A stretch of 64,000 nucleotides of DNA. It comes from Sclerotiophoma versabilis. Its lineage: Eukaryota > Ascomycota > Dothideomycetes > Pleosporales > Didymellaceae. Below, one piece after another: positions 1-10,118 of this stretch. The notes under the pieces were generated by a model that was given only the letters and a program-made list of their open reading frames with translations, had not been told where the DNA came from and searched no databases. Positions within the stretch are counted from its first letter, which is position 1. Each line of letters opens with the position of its first letter. The position numbers and the translations under genes were made by a program. The stretch lies in NCBI GenBank assembly GCA_012274445.1, contig JAAROD010000004.1, positions 1,240,001 to 1,304,000 on the forward strand, in the 5' to 3' direction.

Positions 1-879
1 AGGGTGCTGCTTAATCCCCAGCTTCTCGCCCCCCGGCATCTTCATAACCTCAACATACTTATCCATATCAATTGTGTTTCTCTTTCGCCACTCAGTCAAC
101 CCGTCAAAATTAACGCACTTCTTATTGATCGACATATCCGGAAATGGGTACTCCTGCGTTTCCACCCAGTGCAGTGGGATCAAGTCAAGATTGGCATTAC
201 ACTGTATGCCTTGCAGGAGGATGTCAATACAATGGTTGATGTGAATCTCGCGCTGCTTAATCGTGTGGGCGCGGGCTTGACTCTTGTTGTAGTAGTCGCC
301 GTACGCGATGTGTCGTAGAGAGTTGAGACAATGGATGTGGTGGTAGACGTCGAAGATGGCTGCGTATGCATCGTCGCCGAGGCCCCATATATCGTTCTCG
401 AGTCTGGCAACGGTGCTCGGGTCGACATCCATCTTCATGAGCTCGGAGCTAGTCACCGGGTAGACGCGTGTCAGCTCCCATTCGTCCCATGTGGCATCCG
501 CGGCCGGATTGGGTTGCTGGCGCGCGACTGAGACTTCGCCTTTGGGGTTGTAGAAAGAGCCATTGATCTTTTTGAGTGTAGGAGCAAGGTCGAAGCGATC
601 AATGACGGGACTGTATGACAATGTGCGGTGATATTCGGCGTTTCGGACAATGTGATGGCTATAGAACCACGTACCAAACAGTACACAAGAGATGAGGAAA
701 ACGATGATGTTGAAAATCATGAGAAGCACTAGTGATTGTCTTGTAGTTGATCCGCGATGTCCATTGTGCCTTCCAATGTCGAGGAGCTTTTCTGGTGCTT
801 GTTCATCGAGATCGACAGAACCATCACGGCTTGTGTTTGGCATTAATGGCTTGTACGTGAATCTCGAAAACAGGTCCAT
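1..879 (-). CDS. UstYa-like (DUF3328) oxidase, C-terminus cut by window edge
   Basis: The minus strand is open from an ATG at 879 to base 1 (293 codons, no stop), so the C-terminus lies outside the window. The protein starts with a short cytosolic segment (SRFTYKPL near residue 5, a style common in this family), then one membrane helix at about residues 50-71. The two diagnostic HxxHC motifs follow: HHIHC at 180-184 and HINHC at 213-217. UstYa proteins are membrane-anchored, copper-type oxidases that cyclise or oxidise peptides and other metabolites in fungal secondary-metabolite clusters (family knowledge). In-frame ATGs also exist at 966, and at 1077 through a short intron with a good GTAAGT donor (donor at 1026, acceptor CTCAG just before 966); I prefer 879 by family length. 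It is divergent from the small secreted peptide gene at 1538. Confidence 0.85.
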   Translation of the reverse strand, partial: MDLFSRFTYKPLMPNTSRDGSVDLDEQAPEKLLDIGRHNGHRGSTTRQSLVLLMIFNIIVFLISCVLFGTWFYSHHIVRNAEYHRTLSYSPVIDRFDLAPTLKKINGSFYNPKGEVSVARQQPNPAADATWDEWELTRVYPVTSSELMKMDVDPSTVARLENDIWGLGDDAYAAIFDVYHHIHCLNSLRHIAYGDYYNKSQARAHTIKQREIHINHCIDILLQGIQCNANLDLIPLHWVETQEYPFPDMSINKKCVNFDGLTEWRKRNTIDMDKYVEVMKMPGGEKLGIKQHP

Positions 880-1077
880 CTTCGGTTTAGAGAGTGTGTA
901 CCTTCCAGGCTGTACGAATGTGCTTTGGAAACGTCGTTTTAGAACGAAGCCACAGATGCTCTCCATCTGAGGCGAACTGGCACACCACTATCGAACAGTC
1001 CATGTCAGCTATGCATATACACTTACCTCGATAAGAAGGTGCTCAGGCTTATCAGCTTCTCTTCTTTGTTTGGACAT

Positions 1078-1537
1078 CGGCTCTCAAACCATAGTTGTCT
1101 GCTTATCCGAGGTACTTCAATGCGTAGCCATCTCAAGAGCGAAGCGCATCAAGATCAGCGTGGCCAACACATAGACCGCGGAATTGAGCACAGCTGGTTG
1201 GCAATAGTGTAGATAAGCGTTCTCAAGCATTATGAACTAAAGCTTAGTTGCAGTTCAGGACATCTCGTCCTGCCTGTTCCAGCGTTAGGCGTTCGTATTA
1301 AGGCCCATCAGGCAAGCAACTGTGGGGTAACACAACCAGTAATGCCTGGTCTCTGAAAGGCCCATGATGAATATATGCGTGCTACATATGAGAATAGAGA
1401 GCGTAAAAGCACGCAAGATTAAGCTAACAAGGATGGTTCTTGGACATATAAGGTGCGTCCCCTCATCAATACCTCAAATCTCGCACCACGACTATTATAC
1501 CTTCCCTCCACTTCCCATCATTGCTTAAGCCATCATC
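1078..1537. promoter_or_regulatory. Divergent intergenic region between UstYa-like gene and small secreted peptide gene
   Basis: This 460-bp gap lies between two divergently read genes. On the + side an ATATAAG box sits at 1446-1452, about 86 nt before the ATG at 1538, followed by a C/T-rich stretch (about 1497-1525) of the kind found near fungal transcription starts. I see no clear operator. Shared regulation of the two genes is an inference from the layout. Confidence 0.4.
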
Positions 1538-1738
1538 ATGCGTTTTGCTAGCATTACTTTCAGCATTACAGCGCTTCTTGCTGCCTTCGTTGCTGCAGCA
1601 CCCGCCCCTAAAAGCGACGTCGCCAAGCGTATGCCCACTCCTGAGGAGTTCGACGCCCTTAACTCGGTACAGAAGCGTGAAGTCTACAGGGCCTGGTACC
1701 GTGCAACGAACATCATTGCCGCCAATGACGATGACTAG
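1538..1738 (+). CDS. Small secreted peptide with two Kex2 (Lys-Arg) sites; possible RiPP precursor
   Basis: This is a 66-residue single-exon ORF with a classic signal peptide (residues 1 to about 20, hydrophobic core ITALLAAFVAA, cleavage near AAA/APAP). A Lys-Arg pair at 30-31 and another at 46-47 would be cut by the Golgi protease Kex2. They would release MPTPEEFDALNSVQ (32-45) and a C-terminal peptide of 19 residues rich in aromatics (EVYRAWYR at 48-55) with an acidic DDD end. There are no cysteines. The start has a TATA-like box upstream and an A at -3. The divergent UstYa-like gene next door makes a ribosomally made, oxidatively modified peptide plausible. Known dikaritin precursors usually carry many core repeats, and only one or two candidate cores are seen here, so an unmodified secreted peptide is an equal alternative. 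I recognise no homologue. Confidence 0.7.
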   Translation: MRFASITFSITALLAAFVAAAPAPKSDVAKRMPTPEEFDALNSVQKREVYRAWYRATNIIAANDDD

Positions 1739-3343
1739 ATGACCCGAATTGTCAGTACTCAAGACTTCCACGTCTGATTGGTGCATAACCTCACACTCAA
1801 TAGACTATCGCTCCGGTCGTCATACTCTTCAGCTGTTAGTAATTGGTGAGAGTTTATGCAAGGGGACACGATGTCATGATGTTGTGCACGATAAATGCAA
1901 AGATACCAAATGTCTTTATAGCCATCATTCGATGTATGCGATACATAATCCAATGGTGCCCTTGCAAAGCTTCTGATTCTGCAAAGCTTCCTCCAAACAT
2001 CGTCAGCTGAGGAACGGCTCATGTGTACTAGTAGGCGAGGAAGTAGCCAGGCGAAGCCATAGCTGGCCGTCGCCTTGAGCTCAAAACGATGCATCGAAGA
2101 GTATAACAGACAGTTGTACCGCTTATCTCAGGCCACCTGGTATCTCAAATAATGCGGTCGGAGAGCATAGAGATAGCGGTGACTTGAAGTACTTAAGACA
2201 CACTAGAGAGCATATGTGGCGGCATCAGCATGCATGCCGGGTTGCATAGGTAGCGAGGGTGGAGTGAACCTCATGATCCGAATGTCGCAGTGAAATGTAC
2301 TCAAAGTAGGTCCGCATCCCATGACAAGTGTTAGTTGGTGGTGCTATTAACCCGAAAGGCAGTCGAGGTAGACCTTGTGTTAAGGCGCTTGATGTGACGT
2401 CAAGCGACCCCACTTTGCCAGCCTTGACACGCTCACATCCCTTAGGGAGGACTTTGTTCAGTCGACATTACTCGACACACATCAACACGCTTTTCTGTAT
2501 GAAAAATTGTACCTCGTTTCATCTAAGGCCGAGGACAGAAGAGTTCTAAGAACAGAGCATGTGGAGGTGCCGGAGATGAAGCGATAGATTGAGGAGCGAA
2601 CACGAGACGCCACACTTTCTGTCAATCAGAGTTCCATAAGAGCACACCGACACCCAACATTGCCCTACTGATTCCAGATCAGGGCTCATCCTGTTGGCTT
2701 CTCCATCGGAATCAGGTATGGTACCATCACTCCTCACAGCTCTCAGAACGGTGCAGCTGCCGTCCCACAGTCTCCCCCCCACCGAATTAGTGCTCGTCGA
2801 CGCATCAGAACAGCGTCATTGTGGCATGTACTGCCGTGTGCGCTTTGAACAAATAGTTCGCCCTTCCCGATGATCACTTTTTGGAAAGTGGCCTGCGCAG
2901 CATCCGTTTCTGTTCGAACCATTCGCGTGCATGTCATCGTTTACCCTAACATCGATGACACTTTGTCTTGTGCACCTTCATTCGCGAACTACTTGTCATT
3001 AAATCAATCCTGAACTACATCCTCTCTACCTAGACCTATCAGTCAGTAGATATGTCCTACACCTGTCAAGTATGAAAAGGCTGAACCAGATTTAGATAAA
3101 AATTACTGCTGAGCATCCTCACCTCTTGCTCCACAAAATTCGTGCCGAATACCACAGTAGTGTACTGCTCAGTCACCAAATATGGCTCTTACCTTACTAG
3201 GTCGGCTAGTGCGTCCCGCTTGCCAAGACGTTTCGGACTAATTATACGAGAGATCTACACATGGTAGCAGCTTCATAAAAGCTGCAATTCCTGTGTCACG
3301 GCTGCTGCTTTCTGTTTGAGATTCATAATCTTGACAGAGAAAG
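1739..3343. other. Gene-poor stretch downstream of the small peptide gene
   Basis: I see no ORF with convincing coding character, no RNA gene and no clear repeat here. The last few hundred bases must hold the promoter of the metalloprotease gene that starts at 3344. Confidence 0.4.
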
Positions 3344-4801
3344 ATGATTACTGTTGCAAGATGGATGTATCTCCTTGCGAGTATTGCTTTTGTTTCGGCA
3401 TATGCGGTAGACAACAACCGCCTAGCTCCATTCCGTGATGTGTAAGTCGTATAGTGCTGTCCTTGGGAGAAATGACGAGTAGCTGATGTATGTGCACAGA
3501 ACTTCAGTATGCGGCACAACTAATGGTAGAGTCAGCATAGCCTCACGGCTTGCAAGACCGCGCAACGCATATTCAACCCTTCAGTCGAGGCAAACAGAGA
3601 ATTCCTCTGTGGTGTTACCTATTGATGTGAGCTTCTTCGCGGGATGAGAAACATTGGTATCGCCAGTTTGACCATTATACAGGTCTATATGCAAGTACTG
3701 AGTACTGATGGGACTGAGCAAGGTGGCGACATCAGGTACGCTCATTTCTCGATACAGACAGATCTGCTAGAAGATCACATGGATGACATGTTTTCTGATC
3801 ATGCGCTAGCGATGCAACAATAGAGGCGCAGCTTCGAATTCTGAATGACGCTTTCCGACCTGTTGGGTTCAGTTTCAACCTTGTAGAGACTGTCCGCACC
3901 ATCAATGAGCAATGGTATGTTACCGGCCTATACGCGTAGATCGCACCATTATGTATGCTCATCATTCTTAAGGTACTATGGCCTTAAGATTGCATCCCCT
4001 TACGAGAACGAGGTGTCGTTAGCGCTCCGCAAGGGAGGCAACGCTACGTTGAACATCTACACCATGGGGTAAGCGAAGAATCACTTCGATATCTTCTGAT
4101 CTGACTTTAGACCCTAGTGGGCTTAGCAGCAATCATGCGTGGGCCACTCTACCAAGGGAGCTTCAAGGTCGTGCAGCCTACGATGGGATCTTTCAGAATG
4201 GTACGGTATTTCTTGGAGGCAGCAACCCTATGTTCAACAAGGGAATCACACTCGTGCACGAGGTTGGACATGTAAGCAGGATTTTATATCGTTGTTTTTA
4301 CGACTCGCGTGCAACACGTACTTATGTTCTCTCCACAGTGGTTTGGTCTGTACCATACATTTGGTAACGGTTGCGAGCAAAGCTACGACTATGTAAGTCC
4401 AATGATTGAGCAGATGTTGAGTTTGCCTGACAAATCATTCAGGTTGCTGATACTCCGGTCGAAAATCAACCTCTTGTGCTGGGAGGATGCGAGGTCGGAA
4501 GGTGCGTATTGGATTTGTTGTCAGTGGCGCGAGGCATTGTGGTGCTAATATCTCGAGCAGAAATTCCTGCCCCGATCAGCCCGGCCTAGATCTCGTCCGT
4601 AAGTGCAGAACAACAGAAGCCATCAGGAATCAAGCTGACCTAAATTTTATGTTAGACAATTATATGGGATACTCCGATGACGATTGTCGCAACTCATTTA
4701 CGCCTGGGCAGATTCAGAGAATGCGTGAGCAAATGGCGAAATTTCGCGGCGTTGTATATCCTGGAATTGAAGTGGATAAAATCCCTGAGGACACATTGTG
4801 A
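3344..4801 (+). CDS. Secreted M43-family (pappalysin-like, MEP1-type) zinc metalloprotease
   Basis: Ten exons can be joined in frame to give 309 residues. My introns are 3442-3499, 3627-3682, 3736-3809, 3915-3972, 4069-4117, 4272-4338, 4393-4442, 4502-4560 and 4599-4655. The N-terminus is a signal peptide (WMYLLASIAFVSAYA). The extended zinc motif HEVGHWFGLYH spans residues 207-217 (His207, Glu208, His211, His217), with intron 6 cutting it exactly after His211. The Met-turn YMGYSDDDC follows near residue 263. Cysteines downstream (GCE, NSCPD, DDCRN) fit the disulphide pattern of fungal MEP1-type proteases. Members are secreted proteases that degrade host or environmental proteins. Standing next to the peptide/UstYa pair it could also be a processing peptidase, but that is only positional inference. 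Confidence 0.9.
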
Positions 4802-5963
4802 GAACGGAGCATCACTTGTTTCCACGATTGTCAGAGGTTTTTCACAACTTCGAGGTACTTGGAAGATGTCATCCTTTGATGTAGCATCTTTTGATCAAAG
4901 TACATGAATAGCAAAGCAAGTATTACCAAAACCTCCACGATCATTCGCGTTTAACTTTTTCCTTGAATGAATCTCGGTTTGTTGCGTGTCAAATATGTGT
5001 TTTCCTTGTGCGGTCAAAATATGGGGAAGCCTGAGGCTAATCTAGCAAAGGTTGATGCAGCGGGCCGAGGCGACTCGCACTGTCAATGCCAACCTCGAGA
5101 CTAATCCTACCTGAGAGCCAGCGGATTCAGGACCCTGTGGCTGGTAATTGGTCCCCTAAACTAGAACATCGTTCAATTCAAACGCCGTTAAAGCTTGTTC
5201 GGACCAGCAGCGCATCTTCAAGCTCCTTACGCCGCGTCCAAATCGAGGTTCGGTAGCTTACGCAAACAAGATTGCGACGGCAATGGTGTCTGAAAGCGCT
5301 CACACCACGCCAAACTCAACAATGAGTGCATCTGATGTGCACTTTATCACCCACTTCAGAGAGGAGGATGTTCCAGAAGGTCAGATCTTCGTTAAGTTGA
5401 ATGACCCTACGAACAAACGGAAGAGCAATGCTTCGTCTTGAAAACGATGGAAGTTTTCTATCATCTGAGCAATGATAGACTGAGAACCTACCTCAAAGTT
5501 CCCTGTCACAACCCACTGCGTCCATCCGAGGTCCTGGACATCGTAGGTTCAATGCTCCAATACGTCAGTTCCAGAGAATTTGCCAATACATTCCAACGCA
5601 CTTTTTTAGGAACTGATAGGGTGCTGTACACCTCGCAGGGACAATTTTAACCCCTAATATTCGCGCATAATATCATGCAGGGCAGTAAGAACTTGACCAT
5701 GCGGCAAGCCAAGGAGCCAAAAGCCATGGGCAGCACAGGTCCGGTTATCAGGTCGCGTCGATGGCACTGCTTGTGACAAATGCGATACCGTATCAGACAC
5801 AGGCCCGGATCTGTGCTGAGTTAACGAAGAAACTGGAAAGGATCAAGCGTGGTGTCACGTCAAGATCGTAAGAAATCGCTTAGCGAGCGGCAGGCACTGG
5901 TGTTGCATGAGTTTTCATATGTCTAATCTAGTAGTGTTGTATCATAGATGTTGCCGGCTTTGC
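4802..5963. other. Intergenic stretch with one short unsupported ORF
   Basis: The only ORF worth naming is 5283-5438 (+, 51 codons, Ser/Thr-rich start, then HFITHF-like and acidic residues). It resembles no family I know and lacks a signal peptide. A second short ORF (5438-5650) overlaps its end in another frame. Either could be a relic or chance. Confidence 0.3.
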
Positions 5964-8222
5964 TCATTGGCAGAAATCGCGGATCGTTGTCTCTAGCACA
6001 TCAGTCACCTCATGAATGCTTGAAACACTCACCCACTCTTCTTTAGCATGAAGGCCTTCTCCTTTTGGCCCATACACGATTGACGGTATGCCAGCCTGGT
6101 TTAGAAGTCCAGCATCACACCAGAAAGCTCTTCCTACAGGCGGGGACGCATTGCCAAGTGTCTTTGATACAGACGAAATGAATGCCTGCACAAACAAGTT
6201 TTCGTCCGCGAGATCAGATGGAGGGCGTGAGAAGGTGATGCGAGGGGGATTGTACTTGAACTCGGAAACTTTGCTGGCAATCTTGCCCAACAAGCCTTCG
6301 AGGTCGTCTGCAATGGATTTTGGCGATTGGGATGGTACAGTGCGGAACTCGATTGTAAGGGTGCACCTGGCAGGGTAACTCGAAGGCTCTTCACCACCAA
6401 CGATACGCCCACCATGCAGCGAGGCCTGTCCCAATCGAGGATCGGTGGGCAACGTCTTAGCGTATTCAAGCAAAGCGGTTTGCAAATACCCAGTAAGGAG
6501 GATGGCATCCACTCCTTCCTCTGGCAGAGAACCATGCGCCGCGACGCCTAGTATGTCAATCTCGAACCAGACGAAGCCCTTGTGACTTGTCACAATATCT
6601 TGAAGTGTTGGTTCTGTGACAAGCGCTGCATCTGCTTTCCATCCGGCTTCTAGGATAGCCTCGGTACCCTTTGAAAGGTTTTCTTCATCTGCAACTGCTG
6701 CAAGAATAACATCACCACTTGGTCGTGTACCCGAGCTCGCTATCTTCGCCATAGCTGCCATCCCCGCAGCGACACCAGCTTTCATGTCTAAGCAACCTCG
6801 ACCGTATATACGATCGTTTCTCAGCTCTCCGCTCAACGGGTCACCAGAACTATGCGTGGCGAGGCTGACAGTGTCAATGTGGCCATTGATCATCAACTTT
6901 CTCCCTCCTCCTGTTCCACGGCAAATGCCTACGACGGATGGTCGTCCAGGATGAGCTTCGACCCAATGTGTCTCCATGCCTCGATGTTGCAACCACGCAC
7001 TGATGTAGTTTGCGATTGCGGTTTCGCCAGCTCCGGCGGCTTCAGACAGATCAGGGTTTGAAGAGTTGATCGTTGTCAGTATTTGAGTAAGTTTCACAGG
7101 ATCATCGCTCGATACGTCATGAGGCGTTTCATATTCGCGTAGGCCTTCGGTGCTGAGAATGACTACTGAGGCATCTTCAGTGAGCCACGCTGGACGCGAT
7201 GGAATGTTTGCAAGACGCCACAGTGCAGCGAGGGCTGCACCACCGCATGGTCCGCTGTTGACAGATCTGTCTGCAAGATACTGAATAGCTTGGTGTGACT
7301 CGAAATCCGAGATGGTTGCACTCGCGTCCACACCTTGTTTCAGGTCGTTGAAAACGGTCGATGAGAGTGTGCCACAGTTCATGCCTTCCATTGTGGTCTT
7401 GGTAGTGAGTAACGGCGTTGATTTGTTAGCCACCAAGCTCTGATACAAACAAGCTGCTGTATCAGGCTCGACAGACATGACCGCGCACTGGCGATTTCCG
7501 GACTTGCAATGGCGCACAACAGCATGTGCCAAAGAACCAACACCAACTGGTGTGACCACAAGGTCAGCCTTGATGCCTTGCTCTTTCAGCTGCTCCTCAA
7601 TCTCGGACAGTAAGGTCGAGTACCCTTCAACGATCCACTTTGGGACGTCCTCGTAACCTTCAAACGCGGTGTCTTGAACGAACAGTCCCCCTTCAGTAAT
7701 GGCTGACTCGTCCCAAGCCTCAGCCATCGCACCATCATAGTCCTTCTTCGAGATAGTCACCTTCGCACCTTCCGAAGAGATGAGGCGGATAGCTTCGTCG
7801 TTGACAGTGCGGGGTACGTAGATACGAGCTTTGATACCCAGAATCCTGGCCATGGCAGCAAGGGCTCGACCATGATTGCCAGCACTTGCAGTGAAGAGCA
7901 CAATGCCTCCCTTCTGTGCAGCTTGCGAGATTCTCTCAAGGGGCGAATTGGTAGGTATGCCTGTCTTCGCTATGATGGCCCGACACGATCCCCACGATGC
8001 CCCGAGGACTTTGAATGCCGGGAGACCAAGGCGACTGCTCTCATCCTTGAGGAAGACGGACTTTACTTTTAGCTCTTTTGCAACTTCGTCTAAGGAAATG
8101 AGTGGTGTTCGTGAGTAGTTAGGCAGTTGTTCGTGAAATCTTTGTACAGCAGAGAGATCAGCGCCGATTTGGACCGGACCAGTTTGGTTGTTAAAGAAGA
8201 TAGGCCTACGTGATTGAGCCAT
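5964..8222 (-). CDS. Fusion enzyme: PLP-dependent diaminopropionate ammonia-lyase-like domain + M20 deacylase/peptidase domain
   Basis: This 752-residue single-exon protein joins two complete enzymes. Residues about 1-365 are a fold-type II PLP enzyme like diaminopropionate ammonia-lyase: the PLP lysine is K71 in GLPAFKVLG, the substrate loop SAGNHG is at 113-118, and the phosphate loop is PVGVGS at 225-230. Residues about 378-752 are an M20 metallohydrolase (ArgE/DapE/carboxypeptidase G2 type). Its metal ligands appear intact: His448 and Asp450 in GHIDT, Asp479 in CLDMKAG, Glu513/514 in ADEEN, Glu537 in VTEP, and a late His in EGLHAKEE. The link between them is a short polar segment. Both halves therefore look catalytically competent. 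A plausible job is to release an acylated or peptide-bound amino acid with the M20 half and deaminate it with the PLP half; the substrate is unknown. The MFS transporter gene lies just upstream in the same orientation. The start ATG at 8222 gives a natural N-terminus with no targeting signal, so it is probably cytosolic. Confidence 0.9.
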   Translation of the reverse strand: MAQSRRPIFFNNQTGPVQIGADLSAVQRFHEQLPNYSRTPLISLDEVAKELKVKSVFLKDESSRLGLPAFKVLGASWGSCRAIIAKTGIPTNSPLERISQAAQKGGIVLFTASAGNHGRALAAMARILGIKARIYVPRTVNDEAIRLISSEGAKVTISKKDYDGAMAEAWDESAITEGGLFVQDTAFEGYEDVPKWIVEGYSTLLSEIEEQLKEQGIKADLVVTPVGVGSLAHAVVRHCKSGNRQCAVMSVEPDTAACLYQSLVANKSTPLLTTKTTMEGMNCGTLSSTVFNDLKQGVDASATISDFESHQAIQYLADRSVNSGPCGGAALAALWRLANIPSRPAWLTEDASVVILSTEGLREYETPHDVSSDDPVKLTQILTTINSSNPDLSEAAGAGETAIANYISAWLQHRGMETHWVEAHPGRPSVVGICRGTGGGRKLMINGHIDTVSLATHSSGDPLSGELRNDRIYGRGCLDMKAGVAAGMAAMAKIASSGTRPSGDVILAAVADEENLSKGTEAILEAGWKADAALVTEPTLQDIVTSHKGFVWFEIDILGVAAHGSLPEEGVDAILLTGYLQTALLEYAKTLPTDPRLGQASLHGGRIVGGEEPSSYPARCTLTIEFRTVPSQSPKSIADDLEGLLGKIASKVSEFKYNPPRITFSRPPSDLADENLFVQAFISSVSKTLGNASPPVGRAFWCDAGLLNQAGIPSIVYGPKGEGLHAKEEWVSVSSIHEVTDVLETTIRDFCQ

Positions 8223-8661
8223 GATTAAGACTTCCTATTGTGTACGTTGTGTAAGGCATGGGACGGTGCATGTGCGGTAAGCCACAAGGTTATCTGTTGC
8301 AAGGGTCCAATGCGGCACTATTTTGTGCTGGTTTTCCCGTCGGGAAATTCGGCGACTAACAAAATACGAAATGTGGTCCACATGCAGCACATTAAGTCAG
8401 GGACAAGAACGTGACTGCGATGGTTTGAAGAGTGGATATCGGGGAGATCGTTGGTGAGAATAGAGGACTCTGTTGCTTCTTCATCGGGACCAAGTTATTT
8501 CAGAACGTGGTATGATATGACCGTGACCTGGCTAGAACATTGCCGTGGTTTCAAGTATGTTCAGGCATGGAGGCTGAATATTGTTGCATTGCCACTCGCT
8601 TGTTCACTGAAGAGCTTAAGTGACTGTCGTCTGGTCGAAGTGCAGGTACGATTGGCGACCA
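8223..8661. other. Gap between transporter stop and fusion-enzyme start
   Basis: This 439-bp spacer holds the 3' end of the transporter transcript and the promoter of the fusion enzyme. I see no distinct element in it. Confidence 0.4.
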
Positions 8662-10118
8662 TTAGCATATTGTCCTCCAGCCCCGGCCCCAGCCTACAAT
8701 TCTTGCCACGAGGAAGACAGCAAAAGCTGCAAGGTAAAGACCGCCAGCAAAGATGATCAACCCTGTGTAATCTCCCCCACCTGCTTCAAGGACTGCGCCG
8801 GCAGCAGGAATGCCAATAAGTGCGGCGAAACTCGCAATTGAAAATGTCGTACCGTTCCTCTTCCCGTAATCCTCGATTTTGCAAACTGCACCGACACAGA
8901 CAGGGGTCAAGCTGATGCCTGTCCCGGACCAGAAGCCAAACACGATGGCAAAAGCTGTGATAGCCGCTTCATTTCTAGCAGCTGTAAGCCACAAGGCGAA
9001 AATCAAAGTGGCGCATGTCAAAGATGTTGCGAGCATGGTGTTGAAAACGCCAAAGCGGTCCGCAACATAGCCAGGGAGCGCGCGTCCGGGGATAGCGCCA
9101 ACATTGAGTAGGGCACTGATAAGGTAGGCTTTCTGCTGTTCGACTCCCGCATGAATAGCGTAGAGTGAGATAAACGAGTATGGTACGAAGACGGCAAACT
9201 CCACAAGGAATACTGCGAGTGTAGTAAGGGCGTACTTTGCGTCTTTCAGTGCTTTGAGATCGATGGATGCGCCGGCATGCTTGTTGTGAGGTAGTCGCTT
9301 TCTGAGAAGCAAGCAGGCGATGATGCACATGAAAAGGCAGACAAAACCTACGATGCGTATCGTCCAGGGGAATCCAATGATTGGGGCAAGATAAAGGATC
9401 AAGAGTGGAAAAATGACACCTCCAAGTCCTCCAGCTGTGCAGGCAATGCCGATGGCAAGAGCTCGACGCTTGCAGAACCAGTGACCGACGGCGGACACTG
9501 CAGGTGTAAACAAGAGGCAAGCGGAGGAGCCACCAAGAACGCCAAAAGACAACAGTAGCTGATAGTATTCTGGGGTGTCTGTTAGTTCCAGGGCTTTCGT
9601 TCTCCAATGATGGAAACACCTACCAGTCGACACGCTCATACACATGATGGCTGCAACGATACCGATACTGCCAGGTACAGTCAGATATCTGATGTCATGG
9701 GCGTCGAAGATTGGGCCTAAAGACTGCGAGTTAACCCTGTCCTGGTGCAAGGTACACTAGTCGACTTTTACTCACCAACCTGTGCACCACCGATGTACAA
9801 AAAAAATGCGTATGCACTGAAGATCCAGCCAATGTTCGATTCAGAATAGCCATGCAACTGATTCTCGGAGACCCATGCTTGGAGAACTCCAACGGTGTTG
9901 AGTAAGCCCATAGATGGTATCATAGCACACCATGCCCCGAGCACCACTAACCACGCCTCAGCGCCTCCCTCCGGGTATTCAGTATCCTCGTCGTTGCCAT
10001 CGTACTGTAGAGACTCCAACTGGTTGTTGCGTGTATAGCTCGCTTCGATACTGGACTTGGTCTCAATATTCGTAGGAGCCGTCGATTCAGACACAGCTGT
10101 GTTTATTATAGGCGGCAT
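8662..10118 (-). CDS. MFS transporter, monocarboxylate (MCT/MCH)-type
   Basis: Three exons (introns 9717-9775 and 9570-9623) give 447 residues. After a polar N-terminal tail of about 55 residues (ending EYPEGGAEAW, the usual lead into helix 1) there are about 12 membrane helices. Family signs are GGAQVGPIFDAHDIR after helix 2 and, in the second half, YVADRFGVFNT, the loop matching the G-x-x-x-D-R-x-G signature. Intron 2 restores STEYYQLLLSFG, a stretch typical of fungal MCT-like proteins. These carriers move monocarboxylates, riboflavin or other small acids across the plasma membrane. The gene sits upstream of the fusion enzyme in the same direction, so it may import or export that enzyme's substrate; this is inference. 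ATG 10118 was chosen because the open frame further upstream has no family-like sequence. Confidence 0.88.
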
